From: Pardosa pseudoannulata
Lineage: Eukaryota > Arthropoda > Arachnida > Araneae > Lycosidae
Direction: 5' to 3'
Length of the DNA stretch: 64,000 bases
NCBI GenBank assembly: GCA_032207245.1
Contig: CM063510.1
Location: 157,081,258-157,145,257 of the forward strand
Each line of letters opens with the position of its first letter. Position 1 is the stretch's first letter. Below the pieces are notes generated by a model. It was given only the letters and a program-made list of their open reading frames with translations, made no database searches and had not been told where the DNA came from. Below are positions 1 through 11,380 of the stretch, piece by piece. A program made the translations under genes and the position numbers.

Positions 1-904
1 CAGTAAAATTTTAACAGCTATCATTTTAAGATCATTAACAACTTATTTTCAACTTTCTTTTATTTTGTTTAATTGTATCAACTGATTTTAACAATCCTAT
101 TGAAAAAAAATGGCCCAATATATATTTAATTATTCATAGAAAGAAATGAATTAAGAAGGGCAGTTTTGTGTAATTGTTTATATTTCTCTTCACTCCAATA
201 CTTAATATGGGATGTAGCCTTATAATACCAAAGCCTATCTAAACCCTCAGAGGTTAAAAAAAAAATATGGTCAATATTATCAGAATTAAGTCAGTATGTA
301 TTTTATATTTTCTTATTAAATTTTGACTGTTTATTAGTTTATTACTTTATAATATAATAACTTTTCTGTAATATTATAAAAGTTTATATCATTAATGCAT
401 ATGCCATTTTTATTATACAATTTTGCTATAAATTCAGTACATATATTTAATATATACTGTCTTTCTGTCTAAGGGTGTGTGTATGTAAGAGAGGAGAGGA
501 AATTATTTGAAATGTCCTCCATCCTTCCCAAATGTATTTCAATATTATTAGTCTTGACTTCATCGCTTCTTAAATCTGGACTTAAAATCCAATTGTTTCT
601 GAAGTAAACTCATGACTTGCATTTTTTCAGAATAAGAGGGAAAGAGAATGTTATAATTCAGAATAAGAGGGAGAGAGAATGTTCTGTAAAAATTAAATTT
701 TATTTGTCAATTACTAAAGTTGGTCTATATTTTTAAAATTCTATCAGTAGTTTGGTCAGTATTTTTCCAGTGTTAGTCAAGTAAAATCTGTATTTTCAAG
801 CCTGTGATTAGCTTTCAACCCTGATTTAATATAGATATTACATTAATCAAGTGTATAATTAATTTGTGGTGTGTTTTTATTGATAAGGTTTTTTCCTTGT
901 TTAG
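1..904 (+). other. Intron of the upstream + strand gene (partial)
   Basis: AT-rich sequence with no supported ORF, ending in a pyrimidine-rich tract and an acceptor AG at 903-904. It is read as the last intron of the gene whose terminal exon starts at 905. It contains a near-perfect direct duplication with a 31-bp period (626-652 and 657-683, each beginning TTCAGAATAAGAGGG). Nothing else was recognised. Confidence 0.6.
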
Positions 905-1407
905 ATACAAGCAATGAAAATGAATCCAAAGACTCAAGTTGTGCCAGCGTGAATGATTCTTCATGTGATGACAGCTGCTTCATAGAGTACTCTTTATCCC
1001 CTAGTCAAAACTGTGAAAATTACTTAAGGTTAGAGAATGGCAGTTGTTCTTTCTCAAATGATGCGGAAGCCGTCAGGCTCGAAAAGAGACAGAGAAAGCG
1101 GTCGAAGCGGAAAACGAGCTATCGACTGAAGCATGAGGAGACAAAAGAGAAATACGAAGCCAAAACGAAACGTCACAAGAAATACAAAGAGAAGCACCGC
1201 AGGCATCATCATCACCACCACCACCATCGCCACCACCATCACCACCACCATCATTCCAAGAAGCATAAACATAAGAAGAAGAATGGGAAGGAAGGCAACT
1301 TCATTCCATGCAGATCTTTCAAAATGGATGCTGAAGCTTGCACAAACCATGTAGAGCATTCCAGCACTGTCAATCTACCTCAAAATGAAAACGATAGAGT
1401 TTGCTAA
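905..1407 (+). CDS. Terminal coding exon of an unrecognised gene with a basic, His-rich C-terminus
   Basis: The exon opens after a good acceptor (TTGTTTAG|AT) with a split Asp codon and runs about 167 codons to the TAA at 1405-1407. The start of the gene lies outside the window. The protein end has four parts: a Ser/Cys/Asp-rich acidic stretch; a strongly basic, probably helical segment rich in EKRQRKR, KHEETKEK and KRHKKYKEK type charge runs (about residues 60-98); two eight-histidine runs separated by one Arg (genomic 1204-1254); and a KKHKHKKK cluster before a plain tail. The Lys/Arg clusters look like nuclear localisation signals and the composition resembles nuclear or chromatin/RNA-associated proteins, but no family was recognised. 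Both CAT and CAC codons are used in the His tract, so it is not a pure triplet repeat. The ORFs in other frames here, including the - strand one, are shadows. Confidence 0.75.
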
Positions 1408-3015
1408 AACTTAATTTTGGGATTTCCTTTCTTTTATTGCAAGTTCTAGCTTTATGAATGAGTGTGAGAGTGTTTGTATAAGAGGCTGGTGTTGTAGAGT
1501 TTGTTTATGTTAAGTTTCTTTAAATATCTATGAGTTTTCTCCTGACTGAGCTTTAAATTTGTTTCACCAACTTTGATATATAGGGCTTCCTTGCTTGTAT
1601 GCATCAAAAAAAATACATAGAATCAAAATTTTTATGATATGCTGCTGAAATAGAAGCAAGAACCTTTAAATTGATTTTTGTGTTTTGAAATTCTTATCTA
1701 TTCTTTGTATTTTTATAACGTGTTTAAAATTGTAAGAGTTTTTTAATGCTATGAGTTTTAATAATGTTTTGAGTATTGTTACAAAAATGAAATATTATGG
1801 AACAGGCAGCAATTTAACAAAGTTTTGGTGAGAAACATTCATCTTGGTCTTCATCTAATCTTGTTTTTGTTTTTCTCTCGAATTTTAATCATAAAAAATC
1901 TGTTTCTTAGTCTTCAAAATGATTTTTGAATTTGAAAAGCAAGTTGTTCAAATATTCAAATTGAGAACTTTGAAAAATTGAGTTATACTTAATAAAATTG
2001 TAGATATTTCAAAAGCATTTTTTTTCTAAAAAGAATTCATATGCTGGAAAATAATTAGTAGTGGATGAGTGTAAACTACCTTATTAAACCTGTTTGAATA
2101 TCCTACCAAGAGTGTAGTGTACAGGAGAATGAATATGGGTGCAATTATATTTACTCCTATTCTAGCATTTGCATGAAATCTGTGGGATTTTTCTCTTTGA
2201 AGAGAAAGTACAAGTTTATATTTGAAAATAAATGAATAGTTAATATATAATGAAGTTATGTTTTCATTTACATGTCATTGAATCAATTTCTCAATCTTGA
2301 AATTGGAATGTGTTTACCATCACTGAAAACTCACCGAGTGAATATGAACCATCATTTGTTAGTTTGCTGCCTCTCAAATGTGTGCAATTTCTGTTATTTA
2401 AATTTCTCAATTGCAAAAAAAAATGTATTTGTTACATTTTAATAACTGTTGTTTTTCAAGTTTTGTTCTCTTAGCAGCAATCAATCTTTCATGTTTGACA
2501 CAGCATTGAAAATTGTCCCCTGTTATTTATTATTTGTGACTTTTGCAAGCTTGGGCGATGATACCCCCTAGAAATACGTGATTGTGTTTATTTATTTGGA
2601 AAGCTAGATGCTTTTTGGTTTTTGTGTGCACAAAATGTCTGATGTGCCAAGAGCCTAATTATGATTACATTTTTGCTGCTCCATATATGACTCGATAGTT
2701 TGAAGCTGCCATTTTTCGGAAAGATTATGCTATGCACATAACTGTACATAGCAAGATGAATATTGTACATAGTTCTAGCTTAGGCTAGAATTCTGTTTGA
2801 GTTTTATGCACTTGTATTTTTTCGCTGAAATTTTAGTTATTTTTCCTGTATGTATTTGAGATGATGCTATACCCTTTTATAAATGTGTATAATGTACAGT
2901 ACAAGTAAACCTCTTAATAATTTTATTTTTTACTAAAGAAATTCAAATATATATGTCACTTTCAGTTCTGTAAATTTTATGTATTATAAACAATAAACCT
3001 CAAAGTATGTGGCTT
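1408..3015 (+). other. 3' UTR of the His-rich gene
   Basis: About 1.6 kb of AT-rich non-coding sequence follows the stop codon. The most convincing poly(A) signal is AATAAA at 2992-2997, followed by TATGTGGCTTTTTT, a GT/T-rich downstream element. Earlier AATAAA words (for example near 1991 and 2229) could give shorter forms. The end point is inferred. Confidence 0.5.
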
Positions 3016-3505
3016 TTTTAATTTGGAGAACTTTCAATACTTAAGAATCATACCATTTGCTCAAAGAAAAAAGAATGATGCATTGATATAAACAGGGGGG
3101 GGGATGATTGTGCTCCAGGGGTACCTTGAAATTTCAGGTTTTATCAATTATCTTTCCAGGTTTGGGAATAATATCTTCCAGGTTGAAAATTACACCATGA
3201 TAGTTTAAACTGATAGAAGCTAAAAAAAAATTTAAATAAATTAAAAAGACTTTGTCAAACTATTGTTATTGCTTGTGTTTCATGTTTCAACTGCAAAGCA
3301 AGCATTCTACTACAATCAGAATTTCTGGTCTTCATAGAATATAGAATAGAAGAGGTGATTAGGTAAATTATAAGCTTTGAGCTTTGAACGCATAATGATT
3401 GATTTGCATATATATAGGGTTGCAAAGACATGTTCTCACAACTCTTCTGGATGTTTGAGGAGAGAGGGGGTGATATTTTACTTCTGTGTCTGGTGGTGTT
3501 TAATC
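3016..3505. other. Intergenic sequence, nothing recognised
   Basis: AT-rich with a short G run near 3096-3104. No ORF, repeat family member or RNA gene was recognised. Confidence 0.4.
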
Positions 3506-3978
3506 CAGAGTTCCCACAGTCCTTAAGAACTCCTTAATTTTAGCTTTCAATTTTAAGGGCCCTTAAAACTACTTAATTTTTGTCAAAGGTCCTTAAAAAC
3601 TCCTTAATTTTAAAATTGGAATGCAATCCATTGATGCTATCCGTCGTTGTCACATGATTTGCTATCAGTTTTCGTCACTCTCTCTGAAATTTCTGGTTTC
3701 GTAAGCATAAAGAAAATTCTCAAATACATATGTTTTTGGTGTATTACTGTAGTATTTCAAAATTCCTTTCCTTGATATTCTTAAATTATGACCTTTACCC
3801 TTTTCTAATAGCTAACAGTGTTGCAGATTTTAATTAAACGAAGCATGAAGGTGGAAGGTTTGTAGATATTTCAGTTACTTATGGAAGTTTAATATTCCTT
3901 GCATTGAATGTAATAGAGAAAAGTCTCAAACTTTTTCCTTTCCCAGGCAATGTTGGACATAATCAGCTAGTGTGTGTG

Positions 3979-4051
<73 letters not shown>

Positions 4052-4074
4052 TATATATACATATATATATACAC

Positions 4075-4112
<38 letters not shown>

Positions 4113-4117
4113 ATACC

Positions 4118-4186
<69 letters not shown>

Positions 4187-4506
4187 TCATTTTTAAACAC
4201 TCAGAAAGTATTATTTATAATGTATTTTATTGACAATTTATTTATAGTTTGATCACTAAAAACTTTAGATGTACATTTTTCAAAATCAGTTATTGTCAAA
4301 AAGATTTATCTTATATTAATTTTCAGGCATTTAAAATTTAATTCTGAAATATTGTAGAACATTTATTGAACATATGTTGCCTGATTCATAATCATTAAAA
4401 TATGTTCCTCAGGAAATAGGGTGGGTATATGACATTATGCTGTGTATTTCAAATAGGTCCTTAGGAAGTCCTTAATTTTTGTTCTGGGAAAAGAATGGGA
4501 ACCCTG
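3506..4506. mobile_element. Non-autonomous hAT-like element
   Basis: The left end CAGAGTTCCCACAGTCCTT and the reverse complement of the right end, CAGGGTTCCCATTCTTTT, form imperfect hAT-style terminal inverted repeats. Internal 'ccttaa..actccttaattt' words recur at both ends. There is no coding capacity. A long TA microsatellite has expanded inside it. Flanks share only TAATC, so no clean 8-bp target duplication was found. Confidence 0.55.
3981..4182. repeat. TA-dinucleotide microsatellite with CATA/CACA interruptions
   Basis: About 200 bp of alternating TA with scattered TACA units. It produces spurious Tyr-Ile ORFs in all frames, which are not genes. Confidence 0.97.
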
Positions 4507-6479
4507 TAATCTAGCTTTTATCAGAACAGATTTATCGTAAATAAAATGTATTTGATAATAAAGATTTAAAAATCCAATGCTAATTTGCATCTGAGAGCGA
4601 GATTCGTTAAAAGAATTTTGGTAAGTTTTACATTTTAATCGCTAAAATTAAACCAGTCACTGTTTTAACTTACTAACAATTAAAATACTGCTTGAAATTT
4701 ACTAACAGTGCATTGGAGTATATTAGTAACATGGAATTATTTGTTATATGTGATTGACTTTTTTTAGGTCTGGATTTTTGATTATGAATGATATAAATTT
4801 CAGTGTTTTTACGTAGCCCATCACCCCTGCATAAAGTCAAGATGCAGTTTGATGAGGGGAAAATTATAAATAATGGAATTTGCTTATTAGGCTATTTTTA
4901 CAATAGAGGTAGATTTGTATTTGATATAATTAAAATATTTTTAAAAATATGTAAGCACATAACAAAATTTAAATGATAAGCATACTTATATATATAAATT
5001 GGCATCAGTAAACTTTTCACAAAATATAGGCTAATTTGTTTTTAGTGGAACAATTCTTTATTTTAAAAAAAGCAAATTTTAATTTTTTCTTTCACTAGAA
5101 AATTCTAATTAAAAATTAATTTGAATTAATAATTTTTCAATTAGATTTGATTCTAGAAAAATATAATTAACCTAAATTTCAAACCTAATATCTATTTAGC
5201 AGAATCAATAAGATGTTAAAATTATAAAACTATGATTTACTGAGTTTTAATTTTTTTTAAAAAAGAAATTTATATTTTTTACAATATTCCAAATTTTTAA
5301 AGTTATGTTTACAAAACTGATAAAACTAATATAGCCTCTAGTCCAATAATGTCACTATTTTAAACAAGTGAATGAGTTCATTATTTTTAGCAAGTTCAAA
5401 TGAATATAATATTTTCCAAAACCGTGTGAAGCATATTTTATAGATTTTCTTTTATAAGTCGGTTCAATTTCTGCTGAAATGATAGATTTCTGAGTTTTCA
5501 AATCTAAAATTAGATCTAATTTTCCTCTTAAGTACAAAATTCAGTGTTCTTTTTAAAAAAAAAAAAAAAAAAATTTTACAATATTAAAAACATATACATT
5601 CTTGGTCATCTGTATGTTCATAAAATTAAATCAAAAGCCGTAAATTTTACAGATAATACACTAAAGTTGGTAGATATGTATAACCATTAAGTTTCGAAGT
5701 GACACTATGTGCTTTGTATAATACTTTGCAGGGCATGAAGGGTTGCACATTGGGTAGTAATAGTATTCATTTGATATACAATCTGGTTCTTAAAATTTAC
5801 AAAGTTCTGAGTACTTGTATATAAAACTTTATAAAGGATTTGAATAATTACCCAGTTCAGGGCATCTTTACAATATGTACTTCTATTATTTTTTAAAATT
5901 TGTTGGATTATTATTTGAAAAGCTTTGTGGTGTTTTAGAAAATTAAATATTTTATCAAGGAATTTACAAAACTAATAATATTTTAAAAACTTGCTGTAAA
6001 CGCTGCCAAAGCTGGAAGTAGTTCAGCCTAATTCAATTTGCATTGGAAAAAACAAAAGTGTTGACAGCAGAAAACATTTCAAACATGATTTTACATTTGT
6101 TATCAGACGATCTCTGAAATATTACGAGTTCAAACCAGTGCTTACAAAACAGGGTTAACTAAATCATCAAATGTGCATTTAAAAAATGAATCATGGACAG
6201 ACTTTAGCTGACACTCAGTATAAAATGACCAACAGCAAAGGGTGTTTTTTTTTCTTGCTAGAGTGTGTGTGTGTGTGAGAGAGAGAGAGAACAACTTTTA
6301 TTAGTTTCAGTGGGGAAGTTTAGGAGTCTCAAATTTTCCCCGTCCCTGTCAACTCTTTCTGACTCTTTTTTTTTTTTTTAATTTTAATTGGCTTTTAAAT
6401 TTCCTTTAGAAATTGGTTGAAAATAATTTTATTTTTTGATTACCAAATGTTCACCAAACAATTATGGGGCTGCCTTGTG
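4507..6479. repeat. Intergenic AT-rich sequence with a MITE copy at about 5040-5678
   Basis: The 5040-5678 part resembles 29937-30361 and 32519-33156: the same internal words (CTAATTAAAAATTAATT, GTAAATTTTACAGATAAT) and the same right end (AAAGTTGGTAGATATG). The left end of this copy is unclear. A poly(A) run lies at 5555-5572. The rest shows nothing recognisable. Confidence 0.5.
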
Positions 6480-6516
6480 CTGTTTAAATCCAATCAACTT
6501 GATTGGATTTAAACAG
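6480..6516. repeat. Perfect 37-bp palindrome at the broken end of a SINE fragment
   Basis: Two 18-bp arms are exact inverted copies around a single central C at 6498. The right arm runs into SINE sequence, so the left arm looks like a snap-back copy of the SINE edge. Confidence 0.85.
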
Positions 6517-6570
6517 TAGGCTTTAGTCTTATTAGCCCTCTTGTAGCAAAATAGTAGACCATCAGGGTAG
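6499..6570 (+). mobile_element. 5'-truncated tRNA-derived SINE fragment
   Basis: It matches the body of the SINE at 10780-10960 in the opposite orientation (CAGTAGG..., ATTAGCCCTC, AGTAGACC). The tRNA-like head is missing, replaced by the palindrome. Divergence is higher than in the full-length copies. Confidence 0.6.
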
Positions 6571-6589
6571 CAACCAGCTAGCAGCAAAA

Positions 6590-6685
6590 TACACTCACTT
6601 TCAAAAGTTAAGCACGAATATGTAAAATGCAAATAAAAAATCAACAAATACTGCTTTGATTGACAAAATTTTGTCAGGAAAGTAG

Positions 6686-6721
<36 letters not shown>

Positions 6722-7874
6722 TAAAACAAAATCAATAATTATATACAGAAATGAGAACAATATTAAATTTTTGTAAGTTATCAGATAATGACATACTGGA
6801 AACTTAAACAGAATTATGTATAAAATGAAAATAAACAGCATAAAATGAAAAAAAGGACATTAATTGGGTATGTGATCTTTCCTCATCTGTATACAAAGTT
6901 TTAAGTGGGCAACCACCGCAGAATCAAGCAATCGCCATTCTTCTTGTAGAGCAATTTCCAGCTCAATAAGAGTGGCTGGAAGTGGGAAACATGAAGATAC
7001 AACACTGTCGAGAGCATCCCAAATATTTTCAATGGGATTAAGGTCGGGCGTATATGCTGTCCACGCCATACGCCCAATCCCTCTCTTCAGGAAGTCATCG
7101 ACGATGTCACCTCCATGGGGACGTGCGTTATCGTCCATTAAAACAACATTAGAGCCAATTGCTGCAGGGTAAAATCTCACAGTGGGTTCTAGGACTTCAT
7201 CTCAATACCGGACAGCCGTCACAGAATCCCGTTTAAATATATGCAGGTCGGTGCGGTATCCTAACGAAATCCCTGCCTACACCATAATGCTTCCTCCTCG
7301 AAATGCATGATGTTCGGTGATGTTTTGGGGCTGAATGAGTGCTCCTTGTGACCAATGAATGCTGTAACCATAGATGTCACACGTGTGGAGGTCCCTCTGC
7401 GATTCCACTTGGCTAAAATAGCAATATATTGATCTTCCGCTTGGGTTGTAACCCTTGGAAGACCGGCTACAGGACTTCGGACAACTGTCTGTGGTTTCGA
7501 CTTGTTTCCATAAACGTGAAATTACAGAATGATGAACGCCGAAGAAAAGAGCAACATCTGTGATCGATTAGCGTGCTCAGAATCTTTCATTCGTCTTCAG
7601 AAAGTCATTCAAACACGTATGTCTTGAAAACAAATTGTACAAAAGTTTTAAAAACTTTCTATCAGCACTTACAATTAACTTCTATAACCCTTCATAAAGC
7701 TGGCATCTTATAAGACTGCCCTTTTTGCATATTTCTTGACATGACAGCGCGATTGGCTATTAACTAACATATTTGCAGACTTCCATCTACCTCTGCAAAT
7801 AATTGTACTCCCTTCAATTCTGATTGGTTTCCGGAAATTAGCATTTTCGTGCTTAACTTTTGGAAGTGAGTGTA
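6590..7874 (-). mobile_element. Tc1-like DNA transposon, both termini present, coding region decayed
   Basis: The left end TACACTCACTTTCAAAAGTT and the right end AACTTTTGGAAGTGAGTGTA are inverted repeats of about 28 bp with one mismatch, bounded by TA, the usual Tc1/mariner target. The 1.28-kb length is normal for the family. The interior carries a - strand transposase relic. Confidence 0.9.
6860..7612 (-). pseudogene. Tc1-like transposase pseudogene
   Basis: The longest open piece (6860-7180, - strand, 106 residues) is the C-terminal DDE catalytic half of a Tc1/mariner-superfamily transposase. It has VVLMDDNARPHGG, containing the second catalytic Asp, and YTPDLNPIENIWDAL, containing the final Glu. 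Upstream pieces in other frames still read GRPRVTTQAEDQ and AKWNRRGTSTRVTS, typical of the HTH region. Stops and frameshifts break the gene, so it should be inactive. Transposase would cut the inverted repeats of the surrounding element. Confidence 0.85.
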
Positions 7875-8239
7875 TCAACTGCAAGAATCTAAACCTGATA
7901 TTTTAGAGAGCTGAATCCAAACTGCTTTAAAGAAATGGTACAGTGTATAAATGCAGGCAATTTTATATTTCAAGTTTGAATATTTGGGCTGGTGATGCTA
8001 GATAGTAAATGTCTTTCTATGAAAATTTGGTCTTCTCAAGATTATATTCTTTTGAACAAATTTCAATTATCATTAAATTTTATGTGTATGTACACTATTT
8101 TGGGTTCTAACTAACTTCATTATGTAAGTTATTAAACCTCAAAAATACTTGTAATTTTTTTTCCTTTTAAATCTTAACACTTAAAACTTAAAATTCTGCT
8201 TATGGCTGACTAGTTTTTATATTGTGGTTTGTTCAGAGT
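7875..8239. other. Intergenic, nothing recognised
   Basis: AT-rich sequence between two transposon relics, with no ORF or repeat family recognised. Confidence 0.4.
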
Positions 8240-8895
8240 AGGATTAAATACTAAGATGAAGTGCTTTAGGAGGATGTCTTTGTATCTTTCGTGGGGACAT
8301 TTTGACTCCTCTGTGGGTAGTATCTTTTGCATCGTTCTGCATTTCCGTCAAATGATGTGAAACCCATCGAGATGCAATTTTTTCTCATGCCCAGGCTTTC
8401 TTTCAGAGTGTGCAGCACAGTCTTATGCTTAAATCCTGTCTGTCGGGTCAGCTCAAGTATCGTTAGGCGTCAATCACTGTTTATTAGTTCGGCAACAACA
8501 TGCACTTCTGCTTCTTTGACACTAGGGACGACCTGGCCGATGCATGTCTGCCCCATTTTGGCGTCCTTCATTGAACGCTTTTACCCATCTTGTTACAGTT
8601 CTGTAACCTCTTGAAGCACTAGATGACATTGTCGTGCTGTACTATCTCTGGCACATTCAGTTTTTATCCGACTTCGTTGTTCTTGTTTTGAAAACATCCT
8701 GACAACACTTACTTTAGTGCGCAATCTAATACAAGGATCGGTACTTCCCGTCACTCCGCATGCGCATGACATAGGAAGTACGAGTCTTTTTGCTGAGAGG
8801 TACGGTAGGTATGTAGATCCCGAATGGTATGCCCCATATTCTTTGGTGTTTTTACATCAGTGTTGCCGCTATTAAAGTTCCAACCATAGTATCAT
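8240..8895 (-). pseudogene. Mariner transposase N-terminal relic (5' half of an element)
   Basis: Read on the - strand, the frame starts MFSKQEQRSRIKTECARD (start at about 8698). After frameshifts it gives YRTVTRWVKAFNEGR, then RPGRP, then RLTILELTRQTGFKHKTVL and SLGMRKN. This is the mariner/SETMAR-type order: HTH, linker, second HTH. The catalytic domain is absent, so the element is 3'-truncated. The outer 5' end is probably near 8890 (TTGGAACTTTAATAGCGGC on the - strand), but no partner repeat remains. Confidence 0.75.
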
Positions 8896-9179
8896 ACATG
8901 CAACTGGAACTAGTTTTCAAATTTAGTCATTGGGACACTGTTGACATGGATTTGCTGAACTGTTTATTTGTGTAAGGTACATAATGAAGTCTGAATAAAA
9001 CTAGTTGTGATAGAAAAATGTAGCATTTTCTGCCTCCCCCAAAATAGTATTCAATCTGGATTCCTTGATGAAATTGCTTAGAATTATTGTCTAGTTTAGT
9101 ACTACAAATAATGAGAAATTTTCTTGGGAGAGGGGGGGGGGATTCTATTCAAAGAAATGGAGAATGTAATTTACAGCAT

Positions 9180-9400
9180 GGTTACGAAAGGGTGTCAGGG
9201 GAGAAACCCAGGACCGGAACTAGGGCCCTTACTCTGAGCACTGCGGTTCGTTTCGAACCTTCGTTGTGACGTCAGCTTGCGGACATTATGTGAGCAATTG
9301 ATCAAGCTGACGTCAAAGTGACGTCATAACAGACGTTCGACCCGACTCGCAACATCCAGAGTAAGCCCCTAGGTTCTTTGTCACCCGTGGCAGTAAACTG
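9180..9400. mobile_element. Foldback/MITE-like GC-rich palindromic element with three CRE words
   Basis: The left half (AACTAGGGCCCTTACTCTG) is mirrored by CAGAGTAAGCCCCTAGGTT on the right. The centre holds TGACGTCAGCTTG opposed to CAAGCTGACGTCA. The exact palindrome TGACGTCA occurs at 9267-9274, 9308-9315 and 9319-9326. No ORF is supported. The family is not recognised; edges are approximate. Confidence 0.6.
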
Positions 9401-9917
9401 ATTTGCGCCTCAAATATTAGCAAATATAATGGAAAGAAAAAAAATATATAATTTTTATCCCTGTAGCATATATTCATGATGAACAGAATAACAAAATGAC
9501 CAACTTTATCTTTATGTATTACAGAAAGTGAAAAGGTATTTATAACATTTTTTCCCCAGTTTTAGCGTCGATGATTTCGCCGTAGTTCAAGTTGTTTGTG
9601 GTATCTTTTTCAGTAGGGTTATATTCCCTAGGCCTTCCTATACCAACGAAATAGTATTTTATCAGTTCAGCGTGCTAGAAGAACCTTTACATTAAGCTGT
9701 CGTTACAAACAGGTATAGAAAGTTTCTTAACGTATTTACTAAATTTGTGTATGTTTGTGTTCTCTAATTCTAGCTAATGAAATCCTTCTAAATTTCGAAT
9801 GAATTTATTTTCTAAGAAGTCTTTCGTTATTGAAACTTTACACTTGTGAAATGGTTACGATTTTACGTGTATTTAAATTAGTGAAATTTGAAATGGAAAG
9901 GGGTAAGGTTGGGGGTA

Positions 9918-9920
<3 letters not shown>

Positions 9921-9969
<49 letters not shown>
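9921..9969. repeat. TA microsatellite
   Basis: About 49 bp of uninterrupted TA directly before the LTR-like block. Confidence 0.95.
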
Positions 9970-9975
<6 letters not shown>

Positions 9976-10745
9976 AATGTACTTACAACACTAACACCAG
10001 TGTTCGCTTACAAAGGGGAAACACAGTAAAAATATAATACCGTATATTTGGATTAAGACATTTATTCTGTACAGTATTTATAAATTGAAATACTACTTGA
10101 TCACCATATAACATAACCAGCAATTATTTAGATTTTACATTCATCAGCACACAATAATTATTACAATTCTCTTTTGTTACACGTTATTTCTTAATCAAAA
10201 TATTGAATTACTAACTGAGGCCTCATAAATATGTGAAATCTATTTACCTTCGGATATTGCAGGCTCGGGATTTCATCAGGATGTAAAGGGCGTCGGTACT
10301 GGCGTAGCGGCCGTTATTTTGCTGTACGTCTATGGTGGCATGCGGGTTTCGGGACTCGATTGCTGGTCCGAACTCTCTGGATGTCCAGCAACTCTTCAAT
10401 CCCGACTTCGACTCCTTTTCTTCACTCTCTTTCCCAACTCATCACCTCGGTTTTAAAGCCTCTTTTTCTTCTTTGCCAATCGCTTGTTTGGTGAAATTTT
10501 CCCACATCTGCACCCCCTTCGGGAGTGCAGGTGGGCTCATTAAAATAGCCCCTTTTGTGAAAGCTGACATTATTTTTAGCCCCTGCCCCCATAACTCACG
10601 GTTACATCTCTGTGAGAGCTTGACCGTTACGCTTGTGCCATTCCGTGATCTATAACTCCTCCGCAGGGGTCCCTCAAACTTGAAGTCAACAATCGAAGTC
10701 CTAAATTCTAATTGGAAATTTTTTCCCCAGCTTGCATGCACGTGC
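9970..10745 (-). mobile_element. Possible solo LTR or other GC-richer insertion
   Basis: On the - strand this block ends in AAGTACATTACAACA, about 100 nt downstream of an AATAAA that lies opposite ATTTATT near 10060, as in the R/U5 part of an LTR. The part from about 10245 to 10745 is clearly GC-richer than its surroundings. Open frames on both strands here (for example 10332-10655 + and 10442-10741 -) have no recognised homology. No second LTR, primer-binding site or clear target duplication was found. Confidence 0.3.
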
Positions 10746-10779
10746 TGATCATCGTGGGAAAGTACCTCGGTACAAGGGT

Positions 10780-10960
10780 TGGTTTGGTTTGGTTTGGAGC
10801 GCTACGGTCTACTTTTTGCAACACGAGGGCTAATGAGACCGGGACCTACTGCTTAAAGCCGATTCCGAACGGCTACGAACATCCATGCCATAGTGGGATT
10901 CGAACCCACGAACTCCGGTTCCGAAGGCCAGCACCCTGACCATTCGGCCATCGTTCGGCT
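10780..10960 (-). mobile_element. tRNA-derived SINE, full length, with 14-bp target duplication
   Basis: On the - strand the head reads TGGCCGAATGG (A-box-like) and GGTTCGAATCC (B box), with a loop CTTCGGA that would give anticodon UCG, so a tRNA-Arg-like ancestor is likely. The acceptor ends do not pair, so it is not a working tRNA. The body runs through CGGAATCGGCTTTAAGCAG to a tail of CCAAA-type repeats. The flanks CTCGGTACAAGGGT (10766-10779 and 10961-10974) are identical. Confidence 0.92.
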
Positions 10961-11380
10961 CTCGGTACAAGGGTATTGGGTGGTTCAAAAAATAAGTCAG
11001 AAAAAAATTCAATGTTCTCTCTTCCTCTATGAGCAAGAGTTTCAAGTTGCAATATGGTAGAGTAAATAGTTTTAAATTCTTACTCTTTGAAGAAATCGAA
11101 GTCATTAAAAAAATTAAAACTTTTTTTTTATCTGTTCTACTTAAAAAAAAAATTAATTCTAAGAAAGTTTCAAATTCTTACATGGAGGAATAGAAGTATG
11201 CTGAAAGAAAGGGGTAGGACAAGGTTATAACCCAGAATTGGAGGTTTAAATATTTTAAAGTTCGTAGGTGTTTTTAAAAAAATTGAAGCCAGAAAAAATT
11301 TCAAACTACCATGTTCCTGTGGTCTACTACTAATCATTATTTTGATAGTTCTAATTTATAGTCTTTTCCACACGCTCCTA
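10961..11380. other. Intergenic, nothing recognised
   Basis: AT-rich sequence between the SINE and the TTAA element. An ORF on the - strand over 10830-11105 is SINE-derived and not a gene. Confidence 0.4.

Noticed and set aside
1054..1359. - strand ORF opposite the His-rich exon
   Set aside because: It is the Met/Val-rich shadow of CAT/CAC codons; the + strand frame is bounded by a good acceptor and a stop.
3904..4252. Four overlapping Tyr-Ile repeat ORFs on both strands
   Set aside because: They are translations of the TA microsatellite at 3981-4182; any frame gives the same dipeptide repeat.
10868..10960. Functional tRNA-Arg on the - strand
   Set aside because: The A and B boxes and a UCG-like loop are present, but the acceptor stem does not pair and the same sequence recurs with target duplications, so it is a SINE head.
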